DNA from: Hyalella azteca
Lineage: Eukaryota; Arthropoda; Malacostraca; Amphipoda; Hyalellidae
NCBI RefSeq assembly: GCF_000764305.2
Contig: NW_025947610.1
Span: 51,110 to 115,109 of the forward strand
Reading direction: 5' to 3'
Length of the DNA stretch: 64,000 nt
Position numbers and translations under genes: made by a program
In this document: positions 1-10,835 of the stretch, piece by piece
Layout: each line of letters starts with the position of its first letter
How positions within the stretch are numbered: position 1 is the first letter of the stretch
Notes under the pieces: generated by a model
What the model was told of the DNA's origin: nothing
Database searches by the model: none
Seen by the model: the letters and a program-made list of their open reading frames with translations, nothing else

Positions 1-3000
1 ACTTTCTGAACCTTGAGTTTGAGGTGTGTATTTTATGGTTTTCGTTGTAATGCGTGAAGTCACGTTTGGTCCCTGTCTCTCTAACAACTTCATTACGTCA
101 TCGTCGTCCATACCACCAGACGTTGTCACATATTCAGTTGATTCCTTGCGTCCGTCACTTGATTCAGTAATGCGTATTCTTTTAACCCGAACTATTTTTT
201 TAACAGAAACTACTTCGTCAGAGTCGTCATGAAAATAGCTGGCTGTTGCTTCTGGATCTGTCAAGTCGGACCGCGCCGAGTCATGTTTTGTCATTTTCGT
301 TCTCCGCACGGTCACTTTGCTACCTTCAATAGTAGGAATGTATGATGGTTTCGTGGTGGTTCGCGCCGTAAATTGATCATCCATGGGAAAGTCACTTTCC
401 TCTTTACCTGGAAGATCGGAAAAAGTTTCAACGCGTTTTCTAACGGTCGATGTTTCTTCACTCGTGACAACTTCAGTACGGGAATCTGTTTTAATCCGTA
501 TAGGTATAGATGAAGTAGTTTTCGGTGAAGCGACAAGGGCACCTTGAGACGAAGATTCCAGATCAATACTTAAAATTCTTTCTGAAGAACTATCGCGGGA
601 ATATTTTGTTGGTTCTTTAAAATTTACATTATTTCGTGCCCTTCCATGTAAAGTTGGAATCATAGACAAAGACGAATCTCCCGGTCGTTGGACGTCGGGC
701 GAATGTTTTAAATCGGAGGAGAAAGGCTCATGAATATCTTTGGCATTTGCTTCATAAATATTGAACGGGGCATTAATTTTTCTCTCTTCAACTGAATGAA
801 CGCTACTTCCAGGCAAATATTCACCACTCACGCTTCTTGCGGTACATTTCTTCAAAACTAGATCATCAGTTTCAAAAATTTTGGGCTTCGACACATTATA
901 TTTGCCTCTTTTCGATAATGGAGAGTTAAATTTACTTCGACGGTATTCATCTCGTGAAGGGATTCCAGTTGCATCAGGGTCAACATCAATGCCCCCCGAT
1001 ATTGGCAGACCACTACCGACATCCAGGTAAATGCTCTTGACAGCTGAAAAGATTCTCGGTCCATCAGAATCAACTGTCATCGAATTGAGACTCGGACAAG
1101 GCAAAAGTTCTTGGGTGCTTGGAGGTTGCCCTCTACTCAAAAGTCCAAATTTATAAGGCTGGCTATAACCAGTCAAACTTGACTCGTCCATAGACTCATG
1201 ATATTCATGAGGTCCTCCTAAGACATTGGAAATCCCCATTTCGTGATGCTGCCAGTGATCCACACCTGGAGTTTCAATGTTTAGTTCCAGACAACGATAT
1301 TTTGACGAAAGAACCGGAGCATTAGGCATATTGCACTCAGGCATTTTCTTGTTGAAACTTCCACTTCCTCCAGATAGGTCGGTGTTAAGATCTAAATCGA
1401 CATCAGGAGTCTTCAGCTTTATATAGGTTGCTGGAAGATTTGCTTCGGCACTGACATCAACCTCAATCGTTGAAAAAGCGGGATATTTTATATTACCATC
1501 GAGCTTTGGAACATCAATGTTAGACACTTCCACACTCACACCATCCATGTTGAGACCTTCAAGGTTGAAATCGGGCTTGTCAACCTTGCTGGGTGTTTTT
1601 CCATCAAGATCGATTCCACCACATATCGCCCCCAAGTTCATATCCGGCGAACCTAAGTCGGCTGATCCGCCGATGCTCGGGAGAGTGGTGATTTCCGTCA
1701 GGAGAGACGCACTCAAGTCAGGCACGTTCAAGTCTATATCTCGCAGATTTCCTCCAATCTTACCTTTCTTTCCCATATTCATGTTGAATTTGGGCATTTT
1801 GATTTTAGGCATATTTACGTTGAAGCCATTAACGTCGGCTCCCAGCTTGGGATCAAGATCAGGGGCATCAAGTTTCAGCTTCAAATTTGGATCTTCCATC
1901 GACAGATTAGGAGCATTCACGTCAAACTCGACGGATGGTAATTTGGCGGTTTCAATTTCAAAGTTTCCCTCAATCTTGGGTTCTCTGATCTCAATATCTG
2001 GTGCACCTATATCCAAATCAGTTTTTCCGAACTTCATTCCAAACTTAGGCATTTTGATGTCGGGCATTTTCAATCCAAGACTACTCTTACCATCACTCGG
2101 CACATCGACATCGAAATTAGCATCTGGAGCATTTACGTCGATATCGACAGCCTCCTTCATCGACGGCACGCTCGGCATGTCAACACTCAAATTGGCATCA
2201 AAATCTGGCACAAGCGGCGCTTGACCTCTTAGAGAAATGTCTAAGTCTGGACCATTCAAATCCAAATCGGGAGCATTGATGTCCAACTTTCCTTTCTTGT
2301 GTCCTTTCATGCCAATCTTGGGCATTTTAATGTTGAAACTTCCTCTCCCGCCAGCTGCTAAGTCAGTATCAAGATCTAAATTTGCATCAGGAGTCTTCAG
2401 CTTGATATCGGTTTCTGGAAGATTTGCTTCGGCACTGATGCCACCCTCGATAGATGGAAGAGCTGGAATTTCAACATTAACATCGAGCTTTGGAACATCA
2501 ATGTTTGGCACATCCACACTCATACCACCCATTTTGGGACCTTTTAGATTAAAATCGGGCTTGTCAACCTTCACCCCGAACTTGGGCAGTTTAACTTTTG
2601 GCATTTTCAGGTTGAGATCGGGAAAATCGAAGTCAATGCCGGGTGTTTTTCCATCAAGGTCGATTCCACCAGATATCGCCCCCAAATTCATATCCGGCAC
2701 ACCTAAGTCGACTGATCCGTCGATGCTCGGAAGAGTGGGGATTTCCGTCTTGAGTGACGCACTCAAGTCAGGCACGTTCAAGTCTACATCTGACAGATCT
2801 CTTCCAATCTTGCCTTTCTTTCCCATATTCATGTTGAATTTTGGCATTTTGAATTTAGGCATATTTATGTTGAAGCTATCTACATCGTCTTCAAGCTTGG
2901 GATTAAGATCGGGGGCATCAAGTTTCAGCTTCAAATTTTGATCTTCCATAGACAAATTAGGAGCATTTACGTCCAACTCGACGGATGGTAATTTTGGGGT

Positions 3001-5442
3001 TTGAATTTCATAGTCTCCCTCAATTTTGGAACGTTCGATTTCAACAGTATGCGGTTGACTTTTCATTGACATATTCTTATCCAGACCTCCAACATTATAT
3101 CCATCGCCAATTTTTTCTTTGTTTTTAGTTCTCAAGCCAAAGCTAGGTACTTTGAAGTTGGAGATTTTCAAATTGAAACTCTCTTTGTTGTTTGCCCTTT
3201 CATCTGACTTCAAATCCAAGTCAGTGTCATATTGTTTCGGTGAATAACCTTCAGATTTGATAATTAGCTCATCACTACGCATTCTCTGTATGTTTCGATC
3301 CGCAGTATTGAAGCTCGAGTGTTCATTTGTTCCATCTAAGTCGGATCGGCATGTCAAGTCAATTCCGCCACATATGTCGGAGAAATTAACATCTGCGGAG
3401 CAGGCATCAACAGAGTCGCTGATATTATGTGATGCGAGCGCTGTTGTTTGCAATGATGCATGCGTTCTTGGTAAATTAATTTTCAGAGCTCCTAGTTTCT
3501 CTCTTTCGGGAACTTGATGTTTCTCTCCTCCAAAATGGAGGTTGGGATCGTTATCGGCCATGGAAGCATCTACACTGATATTTACGTTTTGCTTTTCCAG
3601 TTGTGCCAGTCTTTTCGAACGATCTAAATAAGGCTGCATATCAAAATTGTCTGAATACTGAGAAGTTGTTATGGGGTATGCCATTTCATCTCTCAGTTTA
3701 ATTTTTTTCGCCTTTATTCTCGGTAATTTTACGTTGAAGCGATCTTCCTTCTTAGAACCAACATTTGAAGTCACGACGAATTCAGTGTCACCAGATTCAG
3801 CAGTCGAAAAATTAGTTTTATGCTTTCTACTACTATCATCCGAATTTTCAGGATCACCAGAAGGGCTTTGATGCTCCTTTTTGAAACTCAAATCATGCTC
3901 GTGAGATTTAGTCTTCATAAAAATTTGAGAAATTGGAATAGAGGGCAATGTAAATCGCTTGTTTTTCTCAACCTCCGAAGAGCTCAGATTAATTCCACTG
4001 CGCGAGTACACATCTTCTTCGCTCACATTGAGCTCCCTTTTCATCTTTGAATAAGCCGGTACAAACGCTGGATTTTTCAAGTTGTGTTTGAGTCCGGATA
4101 CGTTAGCAGTCTTATCCGACACAGAATCAATATCTTGGCATGAGGATAATTTCTTCCTTTTTAGCCCACTAGTTTTGCTTTTTCCGAAGCAACCAATGGA
4201 TTTATTTTCCTCTGATGAGCTCACGTCTTCCTCAGATTGGACAGGCTTGGTGAGCATGCGATCACTGGTGACTGAAGTGCTTCGGTGAGTTCTCTTTTCT
4301 TCCAAATAACATTGATTAGTTTGTCCTTTACTTGAGGCGTTAATTGTAGACTCGTGGTCCCGACGAGCATCTCCTGATCTTAAAAGATTGTCAAAGGAAA
4401 GAGACCGGAATTTAGAACGACTGCGATTGCTGTCATGATGGCATCGATCTTCTGGATGCACTTTCTCATTTTCACCACTGTTTTGAGAATCGCACATCAG
4501 TTGCTTTCCGTCCAAACTATGAACTGATGAGCTGTAGCAATCCGCGCAAGAGCATGGCGTATTTGCCGTTGATTGCGACTTGTGTGCACAAGTTTTTTTC
4601 TTTGGAGTTCGACTGAAGTGAAATTTGAACAGATCGGAACCTGATGGGGCGAGATCATTCTTTGAAATTTCCTTCTGGCTTTTTGGTTGGCTTCCTTCCA
4701 TGAACCAACTCGTGTTCTTAGTAAGCTGCAACTGTTTTTTACTGGCCTGGAAATTTGCATTGGCAAAACTGCCTCGCTCAGCAGAACGATGTTCCGCTTC
4801 AGGGAACTGAAACGGAGCCTTACCTGAAGGGCCAGGCGTGGAGGTGTCGATAACAGTCGAGACCTCGAGAGTAGTACACGACGATGCATTATTCTTGAAT
4901 TCAGAAGCTCGGTTTTTCTTTATGCAGCAACCTCCAAAGGGAAAGTGTAGCTTGTGCTTCTTTAATTCTTTGCCGTCACTCCGTAATGAGTATTGAGAAT
5001 TGTTTTCCATTTCTGATCCATTGAAATCTCTCGTCAGTGTTGTTTTCTGACTTGGGCTTGACTCTTTTTCATAGGAAAAATCACCAACTTGGTCGGTACG
5101 GTATTGATGAACTAACGGAGACCCAGAAACATAGAACGCGTGTCCAAGATGGTCTCTGGTATCAGGATTCGTAGCATAGCCGGTCTCGTGTTGAAATTCA
5201 GGCCTCATACGACCAGCATAGTCACCGTGTTGCATTTTGGTCGCGTCGAACTCTGAAAATGACGCGGGTGGAAAAGCATCGTGTCGGGGAGCGCGAGGAA
5301 ACACGCTAGAGTCTGCGGTTGGTCTAGGCACCACTGATTGGCGAGGTTGGGTTGCTTGCGACCGCTCTCGTTCGTACGCTCTGCCGTCCTCGATCGTGCC
5401 ACACACGCTCTTGACAACAGCTTGTGGAACATACACATCCAT
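1..5442 (-). CDS. AHNAK-like giant scaffold protein, N-terminal 1814 residues (runs off left edge)
   Basis: I translated the minus strand from ATG at 5442-5440 and found no stop codon down to base 1. An in-frame TAA lies two codons before the ATG, and the start context (AAA before, G after) is good, so this is a credible start. Residues 1-800 are polar and low in complexity, with a four-cysteine patch near residues 285-298. Residues about 800-1390 carry AHNAK/periaxin-type repeats, alternating acidic 'D-x-(N/D)-x-P-x-(L/V)' strands with basic 'MPK(F/I)KMPKF' cores. The rest is Ser/Thr-rich with a basic stretch near the left edge. No PDZ domain, signal peptide or membrane segment is seen. AHNAK proteins are large cytoskeletal or membrane-associated scaffolds; that role is inferred from the repeat type only. 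The gene may continue left as the same exon. Confidence is high that it is coding and moderate on the family. Confidence 0.85.
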   Translation of the reverse strand, partial: MDVYVPQAVVKSVCGTIEDGRAYERERSQATQPRQSVVPRPTADSSVFPRAPRHDAFPPASFSEFDATKMQHGDYAGRMRPEFQHETGYATNPDTRDHLGHAFYVSGSPLVHQYRTDQVGDFSYEKESSPSQKTTLTRDFNGSEMENNSQYSLRSDGKELKKHKLHFPFGGCCIKKNRASEFKNNASSCTTLEVSTVIDTSTPGPSGKAPFQFPEAEHRSAERGSFANANFQASKKQLQLTKNTSWFMEGSQPKSQKEISKNDLAPSGSDLFKFHFSRTPKKKTCAHKSQSTANTPCSCADCYSSSVHSLDGKQLMCDSQNSGENEKVHPEDRCHHDSNRSRSKFRSLSFDNLLRSGDARRDHESTINASSKGQTNQCYLEEKRTHRSTSVTSDRMLTKPVQSEEDVSSSEENKSIGCFGKSKTSGLKRKKLSSCQDIDSVSDKTANVSGLKHNLKNPAFVPAYSKMKRELNVSEEDVYSRSGINLSSSEVEKNKRFTLPSIPISQIFMKTKSHEHDLSFKKEHQSPSGDPENSDDSSRKHKTNFSTAESGDTEFVVTSNVGSKKEDRFNVKLPRIKAKKIKLRDEMAYPITTSQYSDNFDMQPYLDRSKRLAQLEKQNVNISVDASMADNDPNLHFGGEKHQVPEREKLGALKINLPRTHASLQTTALASHNISDSVDACSADVNFSDICGGIDLTCRSDLDGTNEHSSFNTADRNIQRMRSDELIIKSEGYSPKQYDTDLDLKSDERANNKESFNLKISNFKVPSFGLRTKNKEKIGDGYNVGGLDKNMSMKSQPHTVEIERSKIEGDYEIQTPKLPSVELDVNAPNLSMEDQNLKLKLDAPDLNPKLEDDVDSFNINMPKFKMPKFNMNMGKKGKIGRDLSDVDLNVPDLSASLKTEIPTLPSIDGSVDLGVPDMNLGAISGGIDLDGKTPGIDFDFPDLNLKMPKVKLPKFGVKVDKPDFNLKGPKMGGMSVDVPNIDVPKLDVNVEIPALPSIEGGISAEANLPETDIKLKTPDANLDLDTDLAAGGRGSFNIKMPKIGMKGHKKGKLDINAPDLDLNGPDLDISLRGQAPLVPDFDANLSVDMPSVPSMKEAVDIDVNAPDANFDVDVPSDGKSSLGLKMPDIKMPKFGMKFGKTDLDIGAPDIEIREPKIEGNFEIETAKLPSVEFDVNAPNLSMEDPNLKLKLDAPDLDPKLGADVNGFNVNMPKIKMPKFNMNMGKKGKIGGNLRDIDLNVPDLSASLLTEITTLPSIGGSADLGSPDMNLGAICGGIDLDGKTPSKVDKPDFNLEGLNMDGVSVEVSNIDVPKLDGNIKYPAFSTIEVDVSAEANLPATYIKLKTPDVDLDLNTDLSGGSGSFNKKMPECNMPNAPVLSSKYRCLELNIETPGVDHWQHHEMGISNVLGGPHEYHESMDESSLTGYSQPYKFGLLSRGQPPSTQELLPCPSLNSMTVDSDGPRIFSAVKSIYLDVGSGLPISGGIDVDPDATGIPSRDEYRRSKFNSPLSKRGKYNVSKPKIFETDDLVLKKCTARSVSGEYLPGSSVHSVEERKINAPFNIYEANAKDIHEPFSSDLKHSPDVQRPGDSSLSMIPTLHGRARNNVNFKEPTKYSRDSSSERILSIDLESSSQGALVASPKTTSSIPIRIKTDSRTEVVTSEETSTVRKRVETFSDLPGKEESDFPMDDQFTARTTTKPSYIPTIEGSKVTVRRTKMTKHDSARSDLTDPEATASYFHDDSDEVVSVKKIVRVKRIRITESSDGRKESTEYVTTSGGMDDDDVMKLLERQGPNVTSRITTKTIKYTPQTQGSES
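1380..3060 (-). repeat. In-frame 1,050-bp tandem duplication inside the AHNAK-like gene
   Basis: Matching landmarks lie exactly 1,050 bp apart: 2981/1931 and 2651/1601. This gives two 350-residue protein repeats. The second copy (nearer the left edge) lacks 22 codons after 'GKTP', removing one PK-type repeat core while keeping the frame. It also has more substitutions at its 3' end, near 1400-1600. Unequal crossing-over within the exon followed by an in-frame deletion explains the pattern. Confidence 0.85.
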
Positions 5443-7270
5443 TTTGAATTACAAATACTTTGTTCAACGCAAAACCTCTGTTTATGCCACGTAATTAATA
5501 GAATAAAATTAAATATAGATAAAGATTTTTTCTTCTGTCTATGATGTCTCTCGAAATAATAATTTTTCTAGATGTAAATAAATTCGCCACAGTCTCAGCA
5601 AGTGTCTAAAGTTAATACGTGTCTGAGTTCAGTTAAGTGTTTGAGGAGCTATGATTTGTCGCGTACTGTTGTCAAAATCGTCTCGTTTTGTCCCGTCAAT
5701 ATGAATGTTCTGCTTGTTCTGTTTTTTAAATAAAGCATGTTCTGTTTTTTTTTTCTTTTTTAATTGAAGTTTTGTTCAAGTATAAGGCGCAACTTGCCGT
5801 GTAGTGTGCAGGTCCCGAGTAGTAAGGCTCTTACCGTCGACAAAAGGCACCGTAGAATCTCGCTCGGCTTCTATGGCGTCGTAATATCGGAGGGAAGAGA
5901 CTGGAAACACGAGTCCTTGGAAGTACGTAGGAATTTGTCGCGGTACACAAAGTTGCACTATATCACTAGGGAAACAAACTTTTCAATTCTTATTACTCAA
6001 ACTAACAATTGTGATGATTTATGAAAAATTCATCTTGATATCATTTCACCAATACACCAACTATTCACGTAGATGACTACCGAAATAGTTACTTTCGCTT
6101 CACTGAGAAACCACGCGGAGTATTGGTTTAATTTGGTTACACAATTTTGACACTATATGTAGTTTGTGTCATTATCTTTTGAAAGCTACTTTAGCACCAA
6201 TTCAAATGCTCATAACTAATTAACCACGAATATTTGTATCATCTCACAAACTGGCTTTATGGCAAAAACAGTTCGTGCATCGCAATACCCGTTAACAGGT
6301 GGTAGCGGGCGAGGAGAGTCTCATGCTCACGGAGGACAGGCTCTGCGACACCTTACCTCCCACCACAACAGCCGAGCAACGGCAACTGAAGAGCTTGTCA
6401 CAGTCTCACAGAACTGGGATCCTGGTGAAGCAAACGCAGGCAACGCCAGATTGTGTGTTGACTTCATCAACATACTTCCAGGAAACGTGTTATACTACAT
6501 AATGTATAGAACTCGTTACAAATTCACTTGCTAACCGAGTCGTCAATTCTATTCATTCCTATTTGTTGTTGATGTCATTTACGGTATATCTCCACCCTTT
6601 CTGGTAAAAATTACTTTCTCTGCCTATAGAAGCGATGAACCATTTCGAGACGAAATATGAATCCGATTTGGTAATCACATGGGTTGCGAGATAGGGCAAT
6701 TAAATCATCCAAATGTAAACTAAATTGATTCATATTAAGTGGATTATTGCTTCATATTAACTATTCATATTATATTTAATACTGCTATTAAATTGCTTCA
6801 TATTATTAACTATTATTTAAGCAGTATTAACTTCTTGTACAAATAAAATATTCACCTTATAAAATAAAATCTTATGCAAACCATATCTTTATGCAATATT
6901 TTTTATGGCACCGTGATAATATATTGCATAAATACAGTGAGGCACCGAGTAGCAACATTAATGTAGACTCAGAAATTGATCAGACTATGTAGTTAAAGTC
7001 GCCGTGAAGGTAAAAGTTTACTGAAACTGATGGTATTCTCTACGATGTGGCTTATTGCCCATTACGTGATGCTAAGTTGATGAAATAAGTTAACTGATTC
7101 CTTTTATTTTGTAGTTAAATAGTGCAGGGTTGGAAACTTAAATTTCCTCCCAATTGATTTCAACCTCAAAATTGATTTTTATTTAACTGTATTTTCTTCA
7201 TCATTCGTTCCCCTCTTCTCTGTTCGTTCTCGCTTCTTGCTTACTTTCACCTCTATTATCTTCTCCAGCT
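5443..7270. other. AT-rich spacer
   Basis: Apart from the weak exon candidate at 5776-5958, this holds no supported gene. It includes the presumed 5' flank of the AHNAK-like gene and long A/T-rich runs around 6700-6900. Confidence 0.5.
5776..5958 (-). other. Possible small minus-strand exon
   Basis: The frame reading 'QLCVPRQIPTYFQ...LRYYDAIEAERD...VPFVDG' stays open for about 60 codons and meets a fair donor (GTCGACG|GTAAGAG) near 5836. A pyrimidine-rich stretch ending in TAG lies just upstream. It looks more protein-like than the surrounding AT-rich DNA. It cannot be an upstream coding exon of the AHNAK-like frame, because that ATG has an in-frame stop before it. It may belong to a different transcript or be chance. 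Confidence 0.2.
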
Positions 7271-7314
7271 TTCTACTCCTTTGCTTCATCGCCCCCACTG
7301 CAAGGTGACCTCGT

Positions 7315-7470
7315 CTGCTGTTGTTGTCACTGCTGTTGCTGCTGCGGCTGCTGTTGTTGTTACTGTTGCTGTTGCTGCCGTGCTTGCGGTCGCGGCGGTC
7401 GCGGCGGTCACGGCACTGTTGCTTTTATTCTGCTGTTGCTGCTTTTGCTGCTGCTGTTGTCGCACGTGTT
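7315..7470. repeat. CTG/GTC-type imperfect trinucleotide tract
   Basis: Imperfect runs of CTG, GTT, GTC and GCG triplets. Every frame through it is a simple homopolymer-like peptide, so it is not annotated as coding. Confidence 0.7.
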
Positions 7471-7490
7471 GCAGGTTCTCACTTTTGGCT

Positions 7491-7594
7491 CTCATCACCC
7501 GTCACTCCCTCATCACCCGTCACTCCCTCATCACCCGTCACTCCCTCATCACCCGTCACTCCCTCATCACCCGTCACTCCCTCATCACCCGTCA
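7491..7594. repeat. 18-bp minisatellite (ctcatcacccgtcactcc)n
   Basis: About 5.8 nearly perfect copies head to tail. It ends in a diverged copy followed by unrelated sequence. Confidence 0.95.
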
Positions 7595-7809
7595 GTTTAG
7601 CGGACCTTAACCCGTCGCTCTCACGCATCAGTGACGTGACAAAAAAATAATATTTGCCTTATGACCTTATGACCTTACCTTATGATGAGTTTAGGACGTC
7701 GTAGTCCAAGGTCACGCTGATGCGTCGCCTTCGTCGTCCTCCGTCTCTGAGTCGTCGTCGGATGTAACGTTGGACGTGTTCCGTCTATTTGCCCTCATTT
7801 ATTCATCAG

Positions 7810-7940
7810 CAGGGTGGCCCAGTGGTTAAAGTTCAGAAAACCAGGATTGGCGCAGAGAGGCGTGGGTTCGATCCCAGCTCTGTGCGCCAGTTTCTGGTCA
7901 GAATCGGCAAGGAGGCCGGGCGGTTAAGCATAGCAGAATT
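7810..7940 (+). mobile_element. tRNA-derived SINE, copy 1
   Basis: Contains an RNA polymerase III A box (TGGCCCAGTGG) and, about 50 bp later, a B box (GGTTCGATCCC), followed by a non-tRNA body (tctggtcagaatcggcaagg...). The same sequence recurs four more times in the window in both orientations, which marks it as a SINE and not a functional tRNA gene. This copy ends in ...agcatagcagaatt. Confidence 0.85.
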
Positions 7941-7967
7941 ATGATTAACTGGGCAGGGTGGCCCAGA

Positions 7968-8098
7968 ACTGGGCAGGGTGGCCCAGTGGTTAAAGTTCAG
8001 AGTACCAGGATTGGCGCAGAGAGGCGCGGGTTCGATCCCAGCTCTGTGCGCCAGTTTCTGGTCAGAATCGGCAAGGAGGCCGGGCGGTTAAGCATAGC
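7968..8098 (+). mobile_element. tRNA-derived SINE, copy 2, cut by the assembly gap
   Basis: Nearly identical to the copy starting at 7810 and placed in tandem about 160 bp after it. The head motif actgggcagggtggcccag is itself doubled (7948 and 7968). The element runs into the N gap. Confidence 0.85.
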
Positions 8099-8873
8099 NN
8101 NNNNNNNNNNNNNNNNNNNNNNNNNNNNNNNNNNNNNNNNNNNNNNNNNNNNNNNNNNNNNNNNNNNNNNNNNNNNNNNNNNNNNNNNNNNNNNNNNNNN
8201 NNNNNNNNNNNNNNNNNNNNNNNNNNNNNNNNNNNNNNNNNNNNNNNNNNNNNNNNNNNNNNNNNNNNNNNNNNNNNNNNNNNNNNNNNNNNNNNNNNNN
8301 NNNNNNNNNNNNNNNNNNNNNNNNNNNNNNNNNNNNNNNNNNNNNNNNNNNNNNNNNNNNNNNNNNNNNNNNNNNNNNNNNNNNNNNNNNNNNNNNNNNN
8401 NNNNNNNNNNNNNNNNNNNNNNNNNNNNNNNNNNNNNNNNNNNNNNNNNNNNNNNNNNNNNNNNNNNNNNNNNNNNNNNNNNNNNNNNNNNNNNNNNNNN
8501 NNNNNNNNNNNNNNNNNNNNNNNNNNNNNNNNNNNNNNNNNNNNNNNNNNNNNNNNNNNNNNNNNNNNNNNNNNNNNNNNNNNNNNNNNNNNNNNNNNNN
8601 NNNNNNNNNNNNNNNNNNNNNNNNNNNNNNNNNNNNNNNNNNNNNNNNNNNNNNNNNNNNNNNNNNNNNNNNNNNNNNNNNNNNNNNNNNNNNNNNNNNN
8701 NNNNNNNNNNNNNNNNNNNNNNNNNNNNNNNNNNNNNNNNNNNNNNNNNNNNNNNNNNNNNNNNNNNNNNNNNNNNNNNNNNNNNNNNNNNNNNNNNNNN
8801 NNNNNNNNNNNNNNNNNNNNNNNNNNNNNNNNNNNNNNNNNNNNNNNNNNNNNNNNNNNNNNNNNNNNNNNNN
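8099..8873. other. Assembly gap (775 N)
   Basis: Run of N. It is bounded on the left by a SINE and on the right by a 9-bp minisatellite, both hard for short reads. Confidence 1.
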
Positions 8874-9003
8874 CAGTGCAGGCAGTGCAGGCAGTGCAGG
8901 CAGTGCAGGCAGTGCAGGCAGTGCAGGCAGTGCAGGCAGTGCAGGCAGTGCTGGCAGTGCAGGCAGTGCAGGCAGTGCAGGCAGTGCTGGCAGTGCAGGC
9001 AGT
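8874..9003. repeat. 9-bp minisatellite (cagtgcagg)n, site 1
   Basis: About 14 copies with two ctgg variants. The same 9-mer recurs at 11502 and, inverted, at 15763. Confidence 0.95.
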
Positions 9004-9300
9004 GAGCTCATTACAATCTCTGGGTCATATTTAGCAAATATCAACGCACTTTCTTACACACTGCACTAGCAGAGAGCGAACGCAGCACTGGTACGTCTTT
9101 TTTCTGGGCCAAAATGAGTCAGGATGACCCGCACAACGGCAAAAAGCGCATCGTTATTTAGACAATGTTTCTTGAAATCACCTCGCTTCATTCTATAGAA
9201 ATTTCATTAAATTTCAGAAATCAACCTTGCATTGGCATATGCCATAGTAGCAAAATAAATTATTAAATTGATTAGGCTTTTTAAAATAAAGAAATGTTTT

Positions 9301-9432
9301 GATAAGTAATAATTTATTTTGAAAAATTAAATGGGTTAAAGCATTCCTGCATGACTTTCAAAATAATAAACTTATTTTAATAAGTAATAATTTATTTTAA
9401 AAACTTAAATGGGTTAAAGCATTCCTGCATGC
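9301..9432. repeat. 79-bp direct duplication
   Basis: The block gataagtaataatttatttt ... gggttaaagcattcctgcatg is present twice, starting at about 9301 and 9380, with a few differences. Confidence 0.85.
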
Positions 9433-9435
9433 CTA

Positions 9436-9553
9436 CAGCCACAGCAACAGCCAAAGCAGCAGCCACAGCAGCCACGGCAGCAGCCACGGCAGCAGCCACA
9501 GCAGCAGCCACAGCAGCCACAGCAACAGCCACAGCAGCCACAGCAGCAGCCAT
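9436..9553. repeat. CAGCAGCCA / CAGCAACAGCCA minisatellite
   Basis: Interrupted CAG-CCA repeats. Both strands read as Ala/Thr/Trp/Leu runs only. Confidence 0.85.
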
Positions 9554-9839
9554 AAGGTCACTGGGTCCGTGGTTGTATCGTGGCGCTGAAAGGCCGCGTT
9601 CACCTCGTGGGGCCACGGGGCGGACATTAGACAATGATCCTCTTGTGTGATGTTGCAAAATGATTACAGAACTATCATTATTTTACTATTATATTGTTGG
9701 TTTAAATTATTTTCATTTATGTATATTATTATTGTTTAGATTCAACGACTGCTATCTATACAATTATAGAAATCTATATTTTAAACAATTCTACTCTTAA
9801 CTTATGAGGTACGATAAATGTTAAAGTATTTTTTTACAT

Positions 9840-9844
<5 letters not shown>

Positions 9845-9872
<28 letters not shown>

Positions 9873-9873
9873 G
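9845..9873. repeat. (AAT)n microsatellite
   Basis: About ten perfect trinucleotides. Confidence 0.9.
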
Positions 9874-10022
9874 AAATGTAACCGGTACCGATACAATTAA
9901 TGAAGGTTTTTGCTTCAATTAAAATAACTCTGCAGCTGACGACGAGCAGCGCGCCTGGTCGCTGACATCATGAGCCAGCGACAGCGCCTGGACAACATTC
10001 CTGCCGCACCATCACCATCATC

Positions 10023-10452
10023 ACTGCTGCAGTGCAGTCATCACTGCTGCAGTGCAGTCATCACTACTGCAGTGCAGTCATCACTGCTGCAGTGCAGTCA
10101 TCACTACTGCAGTGCAGTCATCACTACTGCAGTGCAGTCATCACTACTGCAGTGCAGTCATCACTACTGCAGTGCAGTCACCACTGCTGCAGTGCAGTCA
10201 TCACTACTGCAGTGCAGTCATCACTGCTGCAGTGCAGTCACCACTACTGCAGTGCAGTCATCACTGCTGCAGTGCAGTCACCACTACTGCAGTGCAGTCA
10301 TCACTGCTGCAGTGCAGTCACCACTTCTGCAGTGCAGTCATCACTGCTGCAGTGCAGTCACCACTGCTGCAGTGCAGTCATCACTGCTGCAGTGCAGTCA
10401 CCACTGCTGCAGTGCAGTCACCACTGCTGCAGTGCAGTCACCATTGCTGCAG
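10023..10452. repeat. 20-bp minisatellite (cagtgcagtcatcactrctg)n
   Basis: About 21 copies of a fixed 20-bp unit. Variation is confined to two positions (tcatcac/tcaccac and actactg/actgctg). The unit is not a multiple of three, so all three forward frames are open with the same repeated peptide. Confidence 0.95.
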
Positions 10453-10835
10453 TTATTCATTGCTATGAATAATTCACGTCACTAGTATAATATATAAAAT
10501 GCCTTATCGTTCTACACCATTACCATACTTTTTGCTAGTTCTCATTTATTATTTTTTCCTTTTTCGCTAAATTTTTCACCATATTCATCATTCTCCCCCT
10601 CTTCCTCACTATTCACCCATTATCCATCATCTCTTTCTAACTAAACATTCGTCATTATTCTCCGGTATATTCACATAAATTGACTGCGTTCAAAGTATAC
10701 ACCATACTTTACTGATCGCATCATATTCACCATACTAACTAAACTTAATTATGTATTCACAACGATTCACCATGTGCCATATTCACTATATTTCACTGTA
10801 GGTAGTGTTTTCTTCACATTCTACTGCACTTTCTA

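Noticed and set aside
1517..2941. Two long plus-strand open frames opposite the AHNAK-like gene
   Set aside because: They are antisense shadows of a repetitive, stop-poor coding strand. The minus frame is open for 1814 codons and has protein repeats.
5205..5438. Alternative minus-strand ATG at 5438
   Set aside because: It is in another frame from the 1814-codon frame and closes after 77 codons.
7810..8098. Functional tRNA genes
   Set aside because: A and B boxes are present, but the same non-tRNA body and tails recur elsewhere, and I could not draw a cloverleaf with a closed acceptor stem.
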